DNA of 64,000 nt, taken from the NCBI RefSeq assembly GCF_000142905.1, contig NW_013657658.1, positions 101,672 to 165,671 on the forward strand, in the 5' to 3' direction. The first letter of the stretch is position 1. The number at the start of each line of letters is the position of its first letter. Below are positions 8,719 through 18,890 of the stretch, piece after piece. The translations under genes were made by a program, and so were the position numbers. Below the pieces are notes generated by a model. The model was not told where the DNA came from, did not search any database, and worked only from the letters and a program-made list of their open reading frames with translations. Source of the DNA: Thecamonas trahens ATCC 50062 (taxonomy: Eukaryota > Apusozoa > Apusomonadida > Apusomonadidae).

Positions 8719-11550
8719 CTACGACGGCCGGAAATGGAGCGCCATGGTGATCCGCCCCACCCTTGCCGTTCCCGACGAGAAGCGGTCGATGAGCTCGTAC
8801 TCGTGCGTCACGCCCTCGAGCGGAATGTCGGCCACAAGCAGGTCGACTTCGCCGATGTAGTCCGGCGATGAGAACCGGTCCCAGTCCTTGACAATGACTT
8901 TGAGAATGCAGTCGGCCGAAAAAGGGCCGGCAACCACCGCGGTCTCCCGCCACGCCGGCGTCAACGTCTTCTTGCACACCTTGGTCTTGTGGACCTCCTC
9001 GGCGTTGACAATGACCGTCGCAAACGGGTCGGCCTTGCCATTCGAGTCCATCGCCGGCAGCTCGCGCGCCCCAATGAGCTGGATGACAAGCACATTCTTC
9101 AGCTGCGAGTCCTTGAGCGGCACCACGTGTGATGCGTACGTGATGCGTTTGCGCTCAGACGGCGCCGGCGGCTCCATCGCTCGCGGCTCGAGCTGCTTCG
9201 AGACAGCATACTGCTGCTTCTCGTCCCACGTGATCGCCGACTCGAGCCACTCCTCCACTCCGTCCACCTTGGCCAGCTTGTAGTTGTTCTTGCGGAGCCG
9301 CAGCAGCGAGTCGATCGCCTCGGCGTTCATCCTCTCCTTCTCAAAGTTGATCAGCCGCGCGTGCCCGACCCGCGACTCGTTGCCGTCATCGATAAACGTC
9401 AGGTCCTGAAGCGCCACCCCAAGGTACGGGATGGCCGGCGCCTCCGCCGACACCACCGTCTTGCGGTACGTCGCATAGTTGTGGCTCATCGACATCACCT
9501 CGTTGAGCGACTCGAGCTTATCCACGTACGCCTCCGGAAGTCGCTCAAACGAGTACTTGAGCCGCGAGATGGCTGCAGACTGCAGGCCAGAGAGAATGCC
9601 CATAAGCGCGTTGAAGTTTTGCAGGTTGAGGCAGTGGACCGCCACATCGATAAAGAAGCAGATGACCTGCGCTCGCTTCTCTGTCGTCGGCTCCACAAGA
9701 ATAAGCGTCGCGAGGAGTGCTCCAAGCCTGTTGAACGATTCGATGAGCTCGAGAACCGCCGGCGCGCGCTCGCTGGCACCTTCCCGGCACCACGCCTGCT
9801 TGAGGAGCTCGGACCGCCGGACCTTGCAAAAGATGGCAAAGTCGGCCCGTGTCACCTGTCGCGCTACCTCCAGTGGATGGACTCCATCCGGTGAGAACCG
9901 AGTGATCCGTTGCGAAGGTGGCATCATTGGTGTCGGCGGTGAGCCGATCGGCTCGGCCGCCGCCTCGTCGCCGTCGCCGTCACCGTCTCCGTCATCGAGC
10001 GCATCCTCCCCGCCGGCCCGACGCCGGAGCGGCCCGGCCTCAAAGTTAGCCATCCGCTCCGACGGATACCTTGCCACCCGCGACTCGTACAGCTTGGACA
10101 GCGCGTGGAGCCCGGCCCGCGTGTCGTACTCCTTGGTCACCTTGAGCGCCCGCGTGAGGAAGGCCTGAAACTGGCTCGCCACCTCGGCCCCAAACGCAAA
10201 GTCCTCAAAGTAGTCGAGGAGCCACTGTGTGAGAATCGCAAGGATGTTGTACCGCGCCGCAGGCTGGTGCACTTCCTTGAACGTCCGGATGCCAGAGTAT
10301 AGGGTCATGTCCGGCGTCGCGTACCAGTACTCGGTAAAGAGCGTGAGCAGCTCGAGCGTCGGCACAAAGTTGGTGTGCGTGAGGAGCGTAATGTGCAACA
10401 GATCGAGATTGGTCACAGACGGTGCCACAAGCTTGCGCACAAGTGCTTCCAGCGATATGGCCGAGATTGAGTACTGGATGTGGTCGTCCGTGAACGGATC
10501 GTGCCAGTACGCGAGCTTGGCGCCCGACTCGCTGCCTTTGTCACCAGCCTCAAACTCCACATCACCGCGCGACGACTCGAGCACGAGCGCCTGCAGCGAC
10601 TCTTCCGATGGGACGACCGGCGGAAGCGCCGCAAACCGAGGCACGGGATACGAGAGCGGGACGCAGTATGCCCGCGGGACAAAGCCGGCCGCAGACTTGG
10701 ACTCGGCAGTCACGTTGCGGACAAACATCCACCCGTCCGACGGCTTGGAGAGCGCCACAAGCACGTCCTGGCAGGCCACAGAGAGCGTGTATGGCGACGA
10801 GCTCACAAAATCGTGCGAGACAATGTACAGGCCACGGTGCATCCGGTCCTTGGCCTTGGCGTGGTTGGCGGGCATCGGCGGTGTCTCATTCCGCGCCTTG
10901 ACCGCACTTCGCACCATGCCCCACATCGCACTTCCCTTTGAGTCCTTGCGGTGCTTCCTCGCCGGGGCCGAGCCTGATGGCGTGAGCGGCGTTGGCGGCG
11001 TCACCGGCCGCACGACATGCACCTCGCTGGAGCTCGGGCTCGCTCCCGTCCGCTTTGACATGATGTGCGCACGGACAATGTCGCGCATGGTCACCGGCCT
11101 GTCCGACGACGACAGCTTGGACGCCTGAATCCGCGCAACAATACGCTGCAGCGTCGTAGCTGCTTGCGACGGCCCCGGCTTGGTCGTTGCCGCCGCCGCT
11201 GCCGCCACCGTCGCCGCTGTCGCCGTCGTCTTGCCCTTGGTCTTGGCCCTGGCCTTGGACGGCTTCTTCTTGCGAGTCTTCACCCTCCGCCGAACCTTGA
11301 TCGTCTTGGTCGCTTGTCCGGTCTTCAGCATGGGTGGCAGTGGCGGCAGGGGATCGGCGGCGTCAGGCGTGGAGCCCGACTCCGTCCGTGACCTCGCCGC
11401 AAGCTCGCGTGCGGACGGAACATGAGGAGCCCGCGAGGAGGCCGAGCTCGCACCAGCAGCAGCAGACATTGTCGACGAACGTCCACGCGTCTTATGCATG
11501 TGTGGTGGGAGTGGCGCCGACGACAGCGACCGGTCTCTCCGTGTCGCCAT
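8719..11550 (-). CDS. Ras guanine-nucleotide exchange factor with SH3 and C2 domains
   Basis: A 943-aa, single-exon protein. After a basic low-complexity N-terminus with an IQ-like helix (about 130-147), an SH3 domain lies at about 240-300 (LYIVSHDF...GWMFVRN...GFVPRAYC). RasGEF-N is at about 355-475 (ISLEALVRKLV, FVPTLELLTLF). The CDC25-type RasGEF domain is at about 556-795, starting HPLEVARQVT and including the catalytic helical hairpin region FNALMGILSGLQSAAISRLK and PYLGVALQDLTFIDDG. A C2 domain follows at about 817-940 (VLVIQLIGARELPAMDSNGKADPF) with Ca2+-type aspartates. It should load GTP on a Ras-like GTPase at membranes. SH3+RasGEF recalls fungal Cdc25; the C2 addition is unusual. 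Confidence 0.9.
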   Translation of the reverse strand: MATRRDRSLSSAPLPPHMHKTRGRSSTMSAAAGASSASSRAPHVPSARELAARSRTESGSTPDAADPLPPLPPMLKTGQATKTIKVRRRVKTRKKKPSKARAKTKGKTTATAATVAAAAAATTKPGPSQAATTLQRIVARIQASKLSSSDRPVTMRDIVRAHIMSKRTGASPSSSEVHVVRPVTPPTPLTPSGSAPARKHRKDSKGSAMWGMVRSAVKARNETPPMPANHAKAKDRMHRGLYIVSHDFVSSSPYTLSVACQDVLVALSKPSDGWMFVRNVTAESKSAAGFVPRAYCVPLSYPVPRFAALPPVVPSEESLQALVLESSRGDVEFEAGDKGSESGAKLAYWHDPFTDDHIQYSISAISLEALVRKLVAPSVTNLDLLHITLLTHTNFVPTLELLTLFTEYWYATPDMTLYSGIRTFKEVHQPAARYNILAILTQWLLDYFEDFAFGAEVASQFQAFLTRALKVTKEYDTRAGLHALSKLYESRVARYPSERMANFEAGPLRRRAGGEDALDDGDGDGDGDEAAAEPIGSPPTPMMPPSQRITRFSPDGVHPLEVARQVTRADFAIFCKVRRSELLKQAWCREGASERAPAVLELIESFNRLGALLATLILVEPTTEKRAQVICFFIDVAVHCLNLQNFNALMGILSGLQSAAISRLKYSFERLPEAYVDKLESLNEVMSMSHNYATYRKTVVSAEAPAIPYLGVALQDLTFIDDGNESRVGHARLINFEKERMNAEAIDSLLRLRKNNYKLAKVDGVEEWLESAITWDEKQQYAVSKQLEPRAMEPPAPSERKRITYASHVVPLKDSQLKNVLVIQLIGARELPAMDSNGKADPFATVIVNAEEVHKTKVCKKTLTPAWRETAVVAGPFSADCILKVIVKDWDRFSSPDYIGEVDLLVADIPLEGVTHEYELIDRFSSGTARVGRITMALHFRPS

Positions 11551-12003
11551 GCCCAGATGCGATGGGGGGAGAGAGAGAGAAAGAGAGAGAGAAAGAGAGG
11601 GAAGTCAGTTGGGTGGCGGTTGGCGTGGAGTGACCACCCATGGCTGAACAAAGCTGATCTGTGGCAGACTCAATTCGGACTGGCATGATGATGATAACGA
11701 TGATGGTGGTGATATGGGGGGGGGGGCTTCGATTGAGTTGATAGCACAAAGGTGGGGAAGAGGTCGAGTAGGCGAATGGGATGCGTGGAAAAAGAGTGGG
11801 AAGAGGGGGGTGCACGGAGATACGCGGTGTAGAAGGTGCTGGTGCGGGGTTGGGGGGCCAGAAAAGATGATCAACCAATCTAGTAGCGGTGACATAGTAA
11901 ACATTACCCGACATGCTGGGGAAAAGGCACAGGTGCGATGATGGGAGGCATGAAGAAGCGGGGTTAGGATCGTTTGGGGCTGATTGCGTGGGTCAAGGCA
12001 AGT
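11551..12003. other. intergenic region with purine-rich simple sequence
   Basis: It separates two minus-strand genes. An (GA)n-type tract (about 11563-11600) lies just upstream of the Ras GEF start, with a poly-G run at about 11717-11726. The rest has no supportable gene; probably promoter and leader of the Ras GEF gene. Confidence 0.4.
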
Positions 12004-13030
12004 TTACGCGATGGGAGAGAAACTCATTCCAGTGGTGATGGGCCGTTTGTGAGCAAAGGCGGAATGGCGCAGGCGAAAAAGGTCGAGGCGTAGTGCCCCA
12101 CCGTGGGCAGTGTGGAGGGCGGCGGCATCGGCCTTGAGGACAACCATGATGGGGCCAGCAGACTCGGACATCATCTCCAGATCGATCCTCACAACAGCAA
12201 GCTCGTCGCCTTTCCACTCGATCTCGATCTGTGGCTCGTCCACGGTTTGGGCGTTGACGAGCACGGCCAGGCCGGCGCGAAGCACGTCTTCGTCGACAGG
12301 TGCAGAGAGTTGCAGATGGAAGATAGCGATGATGCCGCGGGAAGAAGCCGTGGCCGTCGGTGGGCTGTCGGCGGCCAGCAAGAGCGGTGTATGCTCACCA
12401 ACGCTAAAGTACCATCTGCAGCCCTCGTCCTGCCACTGGCCGAGCTAGCTCGACCATGTATCTGCGGCCATTACGGAGGTGGGCCTGCGGAAGAGGAAAT
12501 CGGATGTGTGCGCCCAGGGCCTCTGCATCGCCATCAACATCGAAGCTCTTCATCTATGCCTCCAGCTCCTTTACCTCGTCCGCATACCCGCAGGTGGTCA
12601 GCGTGGCTCGCAGCAGGCGCTCGAGAGACCGGTGCTCGAGGCTCGGGACGTAGCCACGGGCGTAGCCCGAGACGACCAGATCGTAGCCGATGCTGTCGGC
12701 GGCGATGTCGTTTGCAGCCAGCGGCGAGTCGTTTCGTGGAAGGAAGCCTCGTGGGATGAGATGCTTTGCCCGGGGACCAGTGCCCAGCACGCGCACCACC
12801 GCGATCACGCCGCCCGGCGCCACGTAGGCCGCGAGCGGTTCGTCGCCGTCGACATCGGCGGTGAGGCTGTGACCCGAAGCGACGACGCAGCGAATGTCGG
12901 AGATGCCAAGTGGCTGAAGTGCGGCGAACAGGTCGCGGACGGATGCAGTGGCAATGCTAAGGTCCGGGAGTGGTACGGGCTCGGACCCCAAACCGATGCG
13001 GGCACGGATGGGTGCGGGGCCAGCGGCCAT
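12004..13030 (-). CDS. hypothetical protein, two exons
   Basis: Exon 1 (13030-12575) starts at MAAGPAPIRARIGLG and ends at a GTAAAG donor. Exon 2 (12444-12004) resumes in phase after a CTAG acceptor; the intron is 130 nt. Together they give about 298 aa. The N-terminus resembles a ubiquitin-like or beta-grasp layout (IRARIGLG, VRDLFAALQPLGI, GGVIAVVRVLG), which is only a structural impression. Exon 2 carries WYFSVGEHTPLLLAADSP then alternating beta strands (IIAIFHLQLS, QIEIEWKGDELAVVRIDLEM). An alternative acceptor at about 12480 would end the protein early. Family not recognised. Confidence 0.45.
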
Positions 13031-13102
13031 GCCGAGCGGGGAGTGGGTGTGGTGGGGGACCAAATACAGCAGTATAAGAACTGCGTCGGGGCGGGGAGGT
13101 GT

Positions 13103-16100
13103 TTAGGGCGAATCGTCGTTTGCGCGGCGGATAGTGGCGAGGATAGGGGGCCGGCTCGAGCTGATAAGAGCGGTGCAGATCCAGCCATCGACGGTGACGT
13201 GGTTGCACGACTCGCGGTACTTCTTGCCGTGAAGCAACACTTGATTAGCTTTGACGTGCTTGCGCCACTTCAACCTGCTGCAAGCCTCGATTGGATCCAC
13301 GCCGAGGGCGGATATGTCCCACTCGACATGGGCAAACTTGGTCTTCTTGCGCGGCTTGTAATTCGGCTTGATCGTCCGTCCATCGGGCGACATGGAGACA
13401 GTGGAGATCTCGCAGCCAGCGGGCATGTCCGGGGTATACTCTGCCTCCTTGGTAAAGCCGAGGCTCCCGTCCTTGCGGCGATGGCTTGTCCACACGATGA
13501 CCACAGTCTTGGTCCACGAGATGGCAACGGGTGACTGCTGAGTATGTCCTGGCGCGGTGCGCGTGGCCAAAAAAGACCCCGGAACCAATCGCACGGAGGT
13601 AGCTGCTCAATGGGGGTGACAAACGCGGACTCGTTCCACAGCCGCAGGCAGTTGTCCTTCCCCCATGTCGCGAGTGTGCCATCATCCAAGCGCAACAAGC
13701 CAAGGATATGCTCTTGGGAGCAGTACTGCATGAAACACCTGGTGCCGTCTTCCGCCAGTTCTACCTTGTAGAGCAAGCGCGCGCTGGCGTAGACCACAAC
13801 CGGCGCATCCGCCGTGCCAATCGCCTCGACGAAGCTGATTTTCTCACCGTTGCCGACCGAGAAAGCAAGCTTGGTTGCATCTCTGCCGCAAACAACCAGA
13901 TCAGTCTTCGTCCAGGCCATGACTTCAAGCGGAGCCGCCGAGAGCACACGTACCCCGACAATCTTGGTTGGCGCATCCCAGAGCTCGACTGAGTTGTCAA
14001 AGCTGCCAGACATGTTGTGACGCCAAACGAGTAGCTTGGTCGACCAGGAGACTAAGGCGCCGGTCTCGGGCACAACCAGCGCGCCCGCGATCTCAGGTTG
14101 GTTGGTCTTGAGGTTGTGTGCGGACTCAAACGGCGGCAACCAGATAGACATCGCGTTGCCATAGCTCACGACGAAACCACCCGGGAACAGAGTCACAGCC
14201 GGCGCCCGGTCGAAGGTTTGCACCTTTGGCGAGTTGTAGCCAGAGTGCTGGGTGGCAGCGCATGGCGAGTTGCCCGATGGGCCCCAGATGACCACCTTTT
14301 TGCCCGGAAAGCAGGCCACAATGTACGGCAGGCAGTTATCTGTGGCAGGGAGCTCCGGCGGGACGCAAACAACTGACTTGATACTCTTGCCTGCCATATT
14401 GTGATCTGGAAGAGCGATACAGGCTTGGTCGGCAGAGGCGGCAGAAGGATCGAGGCAGATGGCCAGAGTCTTGTCGACGTGTACGGCTAGCAGCCAGGGC
14501 ATGCCGTCGGGACCATGCCTGCCGAGGACTTGAAGGCTGGAGATGACCGAAGTGGTCAGGAGTGGCACGCCGGGCGTCATAGCCCAAGTAGAATGGTCTC
14601 GCTTCAGTATCCACAGCCTGTCGGCCACAGCCGCGATGAGCAGGTTGTCATCAATCTGCACGACATGCCGCAGGTACCTGTTCTTGCCATTCTCGAACTG
14701 GATGCAGTCGAGCAGACCGTGGTAGAGCGGCTCTAGCGGGACAGCGCGAGACTGTACTGTCTCCCGCGCGCCGAGCATGAGTCTTGCGATGCAAGGCGAC
14801 TCGCTGACGAAAGGCAGCTCGCAGGGCTCAGCAAGGTAGACAGCGAGCTCCGCAGCAAGGTCCGGCGCAGCGATAATAATGTCGGGCGGAACGGAGCGCG
14901 AGGCGACAAGTAAGCGATTCAGCTCGGCAGCAGCGTTTGGCTTGTTGACAAGGAGCGACTGCAGCTGCACGAGGCCATGCATGAGCTCGGTGCGGTTGGA
15001 TGCAAAGGCGGCAGAGAACCACGCCCATGAGAAGACAACGTCGAGCGCGGTGATCATGCTGCCGTGTGCGAGGTTGATGAGGTCTGCACCTGGGCTCTTG
15101 GAGTTCGCGGCGTTGTTCACGACGGCATCCTTGACATCGTCGACGCTCTTTGGCGCGGCGTCGCCACCGGCGGCGAGAGCAAGGTAGATCTGCTCCAGAT
15201 CAACGCCCTTCACCGTCGCAAGTTGAGCCACGGCCTTGTGCTGAAAGGCGTTGAGCGTGATCGTGTCCACCGAGCCGTGCAAGGTGCGCGAGACTGAAAG
15301 GAGGTTGGCGTGGGCAAGCTCGGTGAGGACGCGGTTGAGGCGAGTGCGAGTAAAGCCAAGCATCCTGGCCAGAATGGTGAGCCCCGACGAGGCAATGCGA
15401 GGCGGATGGAGCGGAAAGGCTGCCAGCGAGGCATACACCTCTCGGCCCGAGCCTTGCATGGACTCGACGAGTGTACTGAGTGCGTACTCAATAGCATCGA
15501 TGGACGAGTCACCCACAAACGCGCGCTCAGCTGTTGCAAGCGCATCGTTCAAATCGTCGGCGTTGCCGATGGCGGTGGCGAGCGCGACGAGCGCACCGGG
15601 ATGGCCGCCACAGTGCTCGATCAGGACGTCAAAGAACGAGTTGTCCGGGGCCGTGCCCAGGTATGCGCTCCGGTCAAACGAGGCCATGAACAGTTCGACA
15701 GCGAGTTTGGGCTCCAACGTTGTGCAGCAGCTAAAGTCGTCAGTGCGGATGCCACGCGTGTTGCACGACACAAGTAGGAGCTTGTGGGGCGGGCTGATGG
15801 CGTCGCACAGGGCGGCCGCATAGCGCGAGTCGGAGTGTGCCACGTCGTCGACGACAAGAAGAATCCGGGTGTCAGTAATGCCTGCCAGCAGTTTGGTGAG
15901 CTCTTGGTAGCAGAGTTTGAGGTGCGGGACGGCGTCTCCACCCAGCGCCTCGATGACCAGATTGAGGCTGGCGACGACAGCGTCGTCACTCGTCCAGTCG
16001 GCGTCGATCCACAGAATGGGCACAAACCGACCAGAGACGGCGGCTGTATGGCAGGCGGCCGCGGCGGCGACGGTCCGGCCTGATCCGCGGATGCCGGTGA

Positions 16101-16971
16101 GGTGGACAACAGAAGTTGTGTTGGGGCCACAAGGAGTGCAGAGCTTGTTGGCAAGCTCGTCATGGAGAGACGGAAGTGGAAGGAAGAACGACGGCAGCGG
16201 TGGGACTGACAGCAGATCGAGGGCGTACGATTTGTGCGACGCTACCACCGACTCGGCACGGCTTTTCTCGACTGCCATCACCACCGCATCGCGCAGTTTC
16301 TTCAAAATCTCTTGTACGCTGGTCTTGTTGAGCTCACACAGAAAGAGGCCGCGGGATTTGAGACGTCTGGCTACCGCGACCCGTTGCTGGAGCTTCTCTT
16401 CCGACTTGAGGACATCGGTCCAGATCTCGCGAGCCTTTTTGTAGACCGCATTGTCGACAGCGTCCGGGAATGCATGGTCGGACATGTATTTGATGAGCGG
16501 ATGCGATTGGATGGGATCATTGGCGACGTGAGCTCTGTTCCATTTCCCCAGCTGGTCGTACGTCATGACCGGATCGAGGCCAAAGACAGGCACAAGCTTG
16601 GCGTCGATTTTCTCCCTCGGCACGGCTTCCGCCTCGGCGATGGCCCAATTAGAGACAAACAGGTACTTGGAGACAATGACAACGACGACGCGCGACCGGA
16701 GGACCTTTGCTACCAAGTCCTTGGGACCCTCGACACAGTCGCCGATGAGCGACACGTTGTCGACAAAGGTCTTGATGTTGCGCTCGCTCAGCATGTCGTA
16801 CAACGCCAGGCACCAGGCCTTGGTGAACGATCCGTGGCAGAGAAACACATCGTAGAGCGGCGGGAGCGAGTCTGATCTGTTGTCACCGGTGTTGTTGCTC
16901 GGCCCTACGTCAGGCTCATGGTTGAGGCTCGTCTCCTTGCCCTTCGATGCGGATTTTCCTCGCTTAGCCAT
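13103..16971 (-). CDS. TIR - NB-ARC-like NTPase - beta-propeller (STAND/NLR-type) protein
   Basis: An about 1,290-aa protein with plant-NLR-like order. A TIR domain (about 38-135) starts YDVFLCHGSF; SKYLFVSNWAIAEAEAV holds E113, four residues after W109, where catalytic TIR NADases keep their glutamate. A STAND NTPase (about 265-530) has P-loop GIRGSGRT (293-300; Arg replaces the usual Lys), Walker B ILLVVDD (370-376), LLLVSCNTRG (sensor-like) and GGHPGALVALA, a GxP motif. A winged-helix-like segment (about 535-610) and helices follow. The C-terminal ~450 residues are a degenerate beta-propeller (e.g. LATWGKDNCLRLWNES). The main frame continues to 13270, but protein-like sequence moves to another frame near 13550-13600 (A6 run at 13569-13574) and ends at 13103. 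Likely an immune- or cell-death-type sensor; function is inferred from architecture. Confidence 0.82.
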
Positions 16972-17556
16972 TTTCTGCAGGCACAGCGAGCGAGCAAGCG
17001 GGGTCGAGGACAGGTCCCACCCAGGCTAGGTCAGTGCCTCTGTGAACACAGGCGAGAGGGAGGAGGGGTGGTGGCGGTGGTAGTGGTGGTGGTGGTGGTG
17101 GTGGACGACCTGGTGAGAGGGGTGCTTGCGTTGGAGCTGCAGACAGAGCCCTGTGCTCTCCCGGTAGACGTTTGCCAGATGCCTGGCAACGCCTACGAAA
17201 CCAATTGGAGACGATCATGGTTGGCGTAGACCTCACCAGTTTGTGCAGAGTATGGTTTGTGAAATGCATGGCGCCCACATAGGGTTGCAGCCTTCAGTAG
17301 AGAGAGGGAGAGAGAGTGTGTTTGTGCGTGTGTATGGGTGTGTATTGGTTGCCCTATGAAGCCTTGCTCTTCGCCGAACTTGTCGGTGCCAAAAAAAGCT
17401 GCATATGCAACGACGCGATGGGCAGTAAGGGCGGGAGCAAAAGGCGTACGGTTGTCGTCGCGGCGGACGTCCATCCCTCAAGCATCTTCCCCCGAAAAAG
17501 GACGCTCTCCACTTATGGGTTGTTCTGGAGGGGGGGGGGCTCTGGGGGGACCCTGC
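16972..17556. other. intergenic region with simple repeats
   Basis: Between two minus-strand genes. It contains a GGT-rich tract (about 17065-17103), a GT-rich tract (about 17314-17345) and a poly-G run near 17530-17538. Open frames on both strands lack protein-like features. Probably the promoter of the TIR gene and the 3' flank of the JmjC gene. Confidence 0.4.
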
Positions 17557-18717
17557 TCACGTCGTCACCGACCGCGCCGCCGCCGCCGCTGCCACGCGCT
17601 CATAGTTCGAGTCATTGACAAAGTTACCGCCGAGCGTGATACAAGGCCCGACGCCGACAGCTACAGCTGTGTGCCACCAGCCGGGTGGAATGTACAGGAG
17701 CTGACCAGGCGCGAGGTCAACCACCGAGAGTTCGGCACTGGCAAACTCCGGAAACGTGCCCAGCGACGCCCTGTCTGGCTTGCTGATCCGCGACACGAGC
17801 GGCTGGTCCTTGATCGGGTACACCGCGCTTGTCGACGACGGCGGCGCCACAAAGAACCGCTTGTGGCCCTGGATCTGGCCCGACCACGCATGGGTAGCGC
17901 AGACGTCGACGTGGAACAGCGGCGTCCGAGTCCCGCACCCCGAGATGAAGAGCTCTGCCCACGAGAGCCACCACTGAGGCACAACATCTCTCAGCTCGTC
18001 CATGCGATTGCTGCCCATCGGCGCTGGCGGCGTCTGAGTCTCCGCCGCCGCTGCGGGGAACCATCGGCAGAGATGCAAGTTGCGGAGGTAGAGCCCGACA
18101 TCCTCCGTCTGTTCCGCCACAAGATCAAGGTACCACCCCAGCGGCATGTCGACTCGATCCCGGAGCGTCGCGTTAAGCGGCACCGTCGTCTCGCCATACT
18201 CGGCCTTCCACCGCGCCGCGTCCCACCCCATCGGCAGCGTCGCCTCCGCTCCGACCACCACACACGGCGTCTCGCTTGCGATGAGCTCTGCCAGCGCTTC
18301 CCGCCCGCTCGCCTCTTTCCAATCCACTCGCACCACCTCGGCCCCAAGCCTACACGGAAGCACCGAGCGGGCGTCGTCAGCATCCATCGGCGGCGGTGGC
18401 GAGGCCGCGCCTCGCCGGCGGCTGTGGTGGTTTGCTGCCGCCTTCTCGATCGCCCGCCGCACTCCCATGGCCCGCACCGCTGCCTCGGGTGCATCGGCCG
18501 GCAGCCACCACTCTGAATCCGACGATGACAACGATCCGCTTCCCGATCCATCTTCATCTCCACCAGACGATGAGAACGACGCCGAGTACCGCACGTTCGG
18601 GAAGCGCCCAGAGCCCGAGCCCGACCCGCCGCTGTCCGAGCCCATCATGCCCCAGCCCTCATCCATGCGCGACGACGAGCCACCAGCCACAACTATCGGT
18701 CGTTCCGCCATGGCCAT
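17557..18717 (-). CDS. JmjC-domain 2-oxoglutarate oxygenase-like protein
   Basis: A 386-aa protein starting at MAMAERPIVV (18717), where the frame leaves a low-complexity upstream stretch. Residues 20-110 are Ser/Gly/acidic-rich. The cupin core spans about 130-375. The iron-binding facial triad is visible: FHVDV gives H269 and D271, and GWWHTAVAV gives the distal H349. WSGQIQGHKRFFVAPP after the first His/Asp and LAPGQLLYIPPGWWH are characteristic of the JMJD/FIH-like cupin hydroxylases, which hydroxylate protein side chains using Fe(II), O2 and 2-oxoglutarate. It lacks histone-reader domains, so a hydroxylase is more likely than a histone demethylase. It is transcribed divergently from the kinesin gene. 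Confidence 0.85.
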   Translation of the reverse strand: MAMAERPIVVAGGSSSRMDEGWGMMGSDSGGSGSGSGRFPNVRYSASFSSSGGDEDGSGSGSLSSSDSEWWLPADAPEAAVRAMGVRRAIEKAAANHHSRRRGAASPPPPMDADDARSVLPCRLGAEVVRVDWKEASGREALAELIASETPCVVVGAEATLPMGWDAARWKAEYGETTVPLNATLRDRVDMPLGWYLDLVAEQTEDVGLYLRNLHLCRWFPAAAAETQTPPAPMGSNRMDELRDVVPQWWLSWAELFISGCGTRTPLFHVDVCATHAWSGQIQGHKRFFVAPPSSTSAVYPIKDQPLVSRISKPDRASLGTFPEFASAELSVVDLAPGQLLYIPPGWWHTAVAVGVGPCITLGGNFVNDSNYERVAAAAAARSVTT

Positions 18718-18890
18718 GGTCACTCTCACCCAGCACTTGCCCCGCCCTGGTCTGCTGCCACGGCCCGTTCCCCGTCCCGACCGCCACAAGCTCGAGTCGA
18801 GTGTAGCCCAGCCCAAGCCCAACCACCCCAGCTCCACCGCCCTCGTCAACGACCACACCTCACTCCGCCCCCTCTCCCCCCTCCCCGCCC
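18718..18890. promoter_or_regulatory. divergent promoter region, JmjC / kinesin
   Basis: Only 173 bp separate the two opposing start codons, so both promoters must overlap here or extend into the 5' ends. The sequence is C/pyrimidine-rich on the plus strand; I see no convincing TATA box. Confidence 0.4.
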
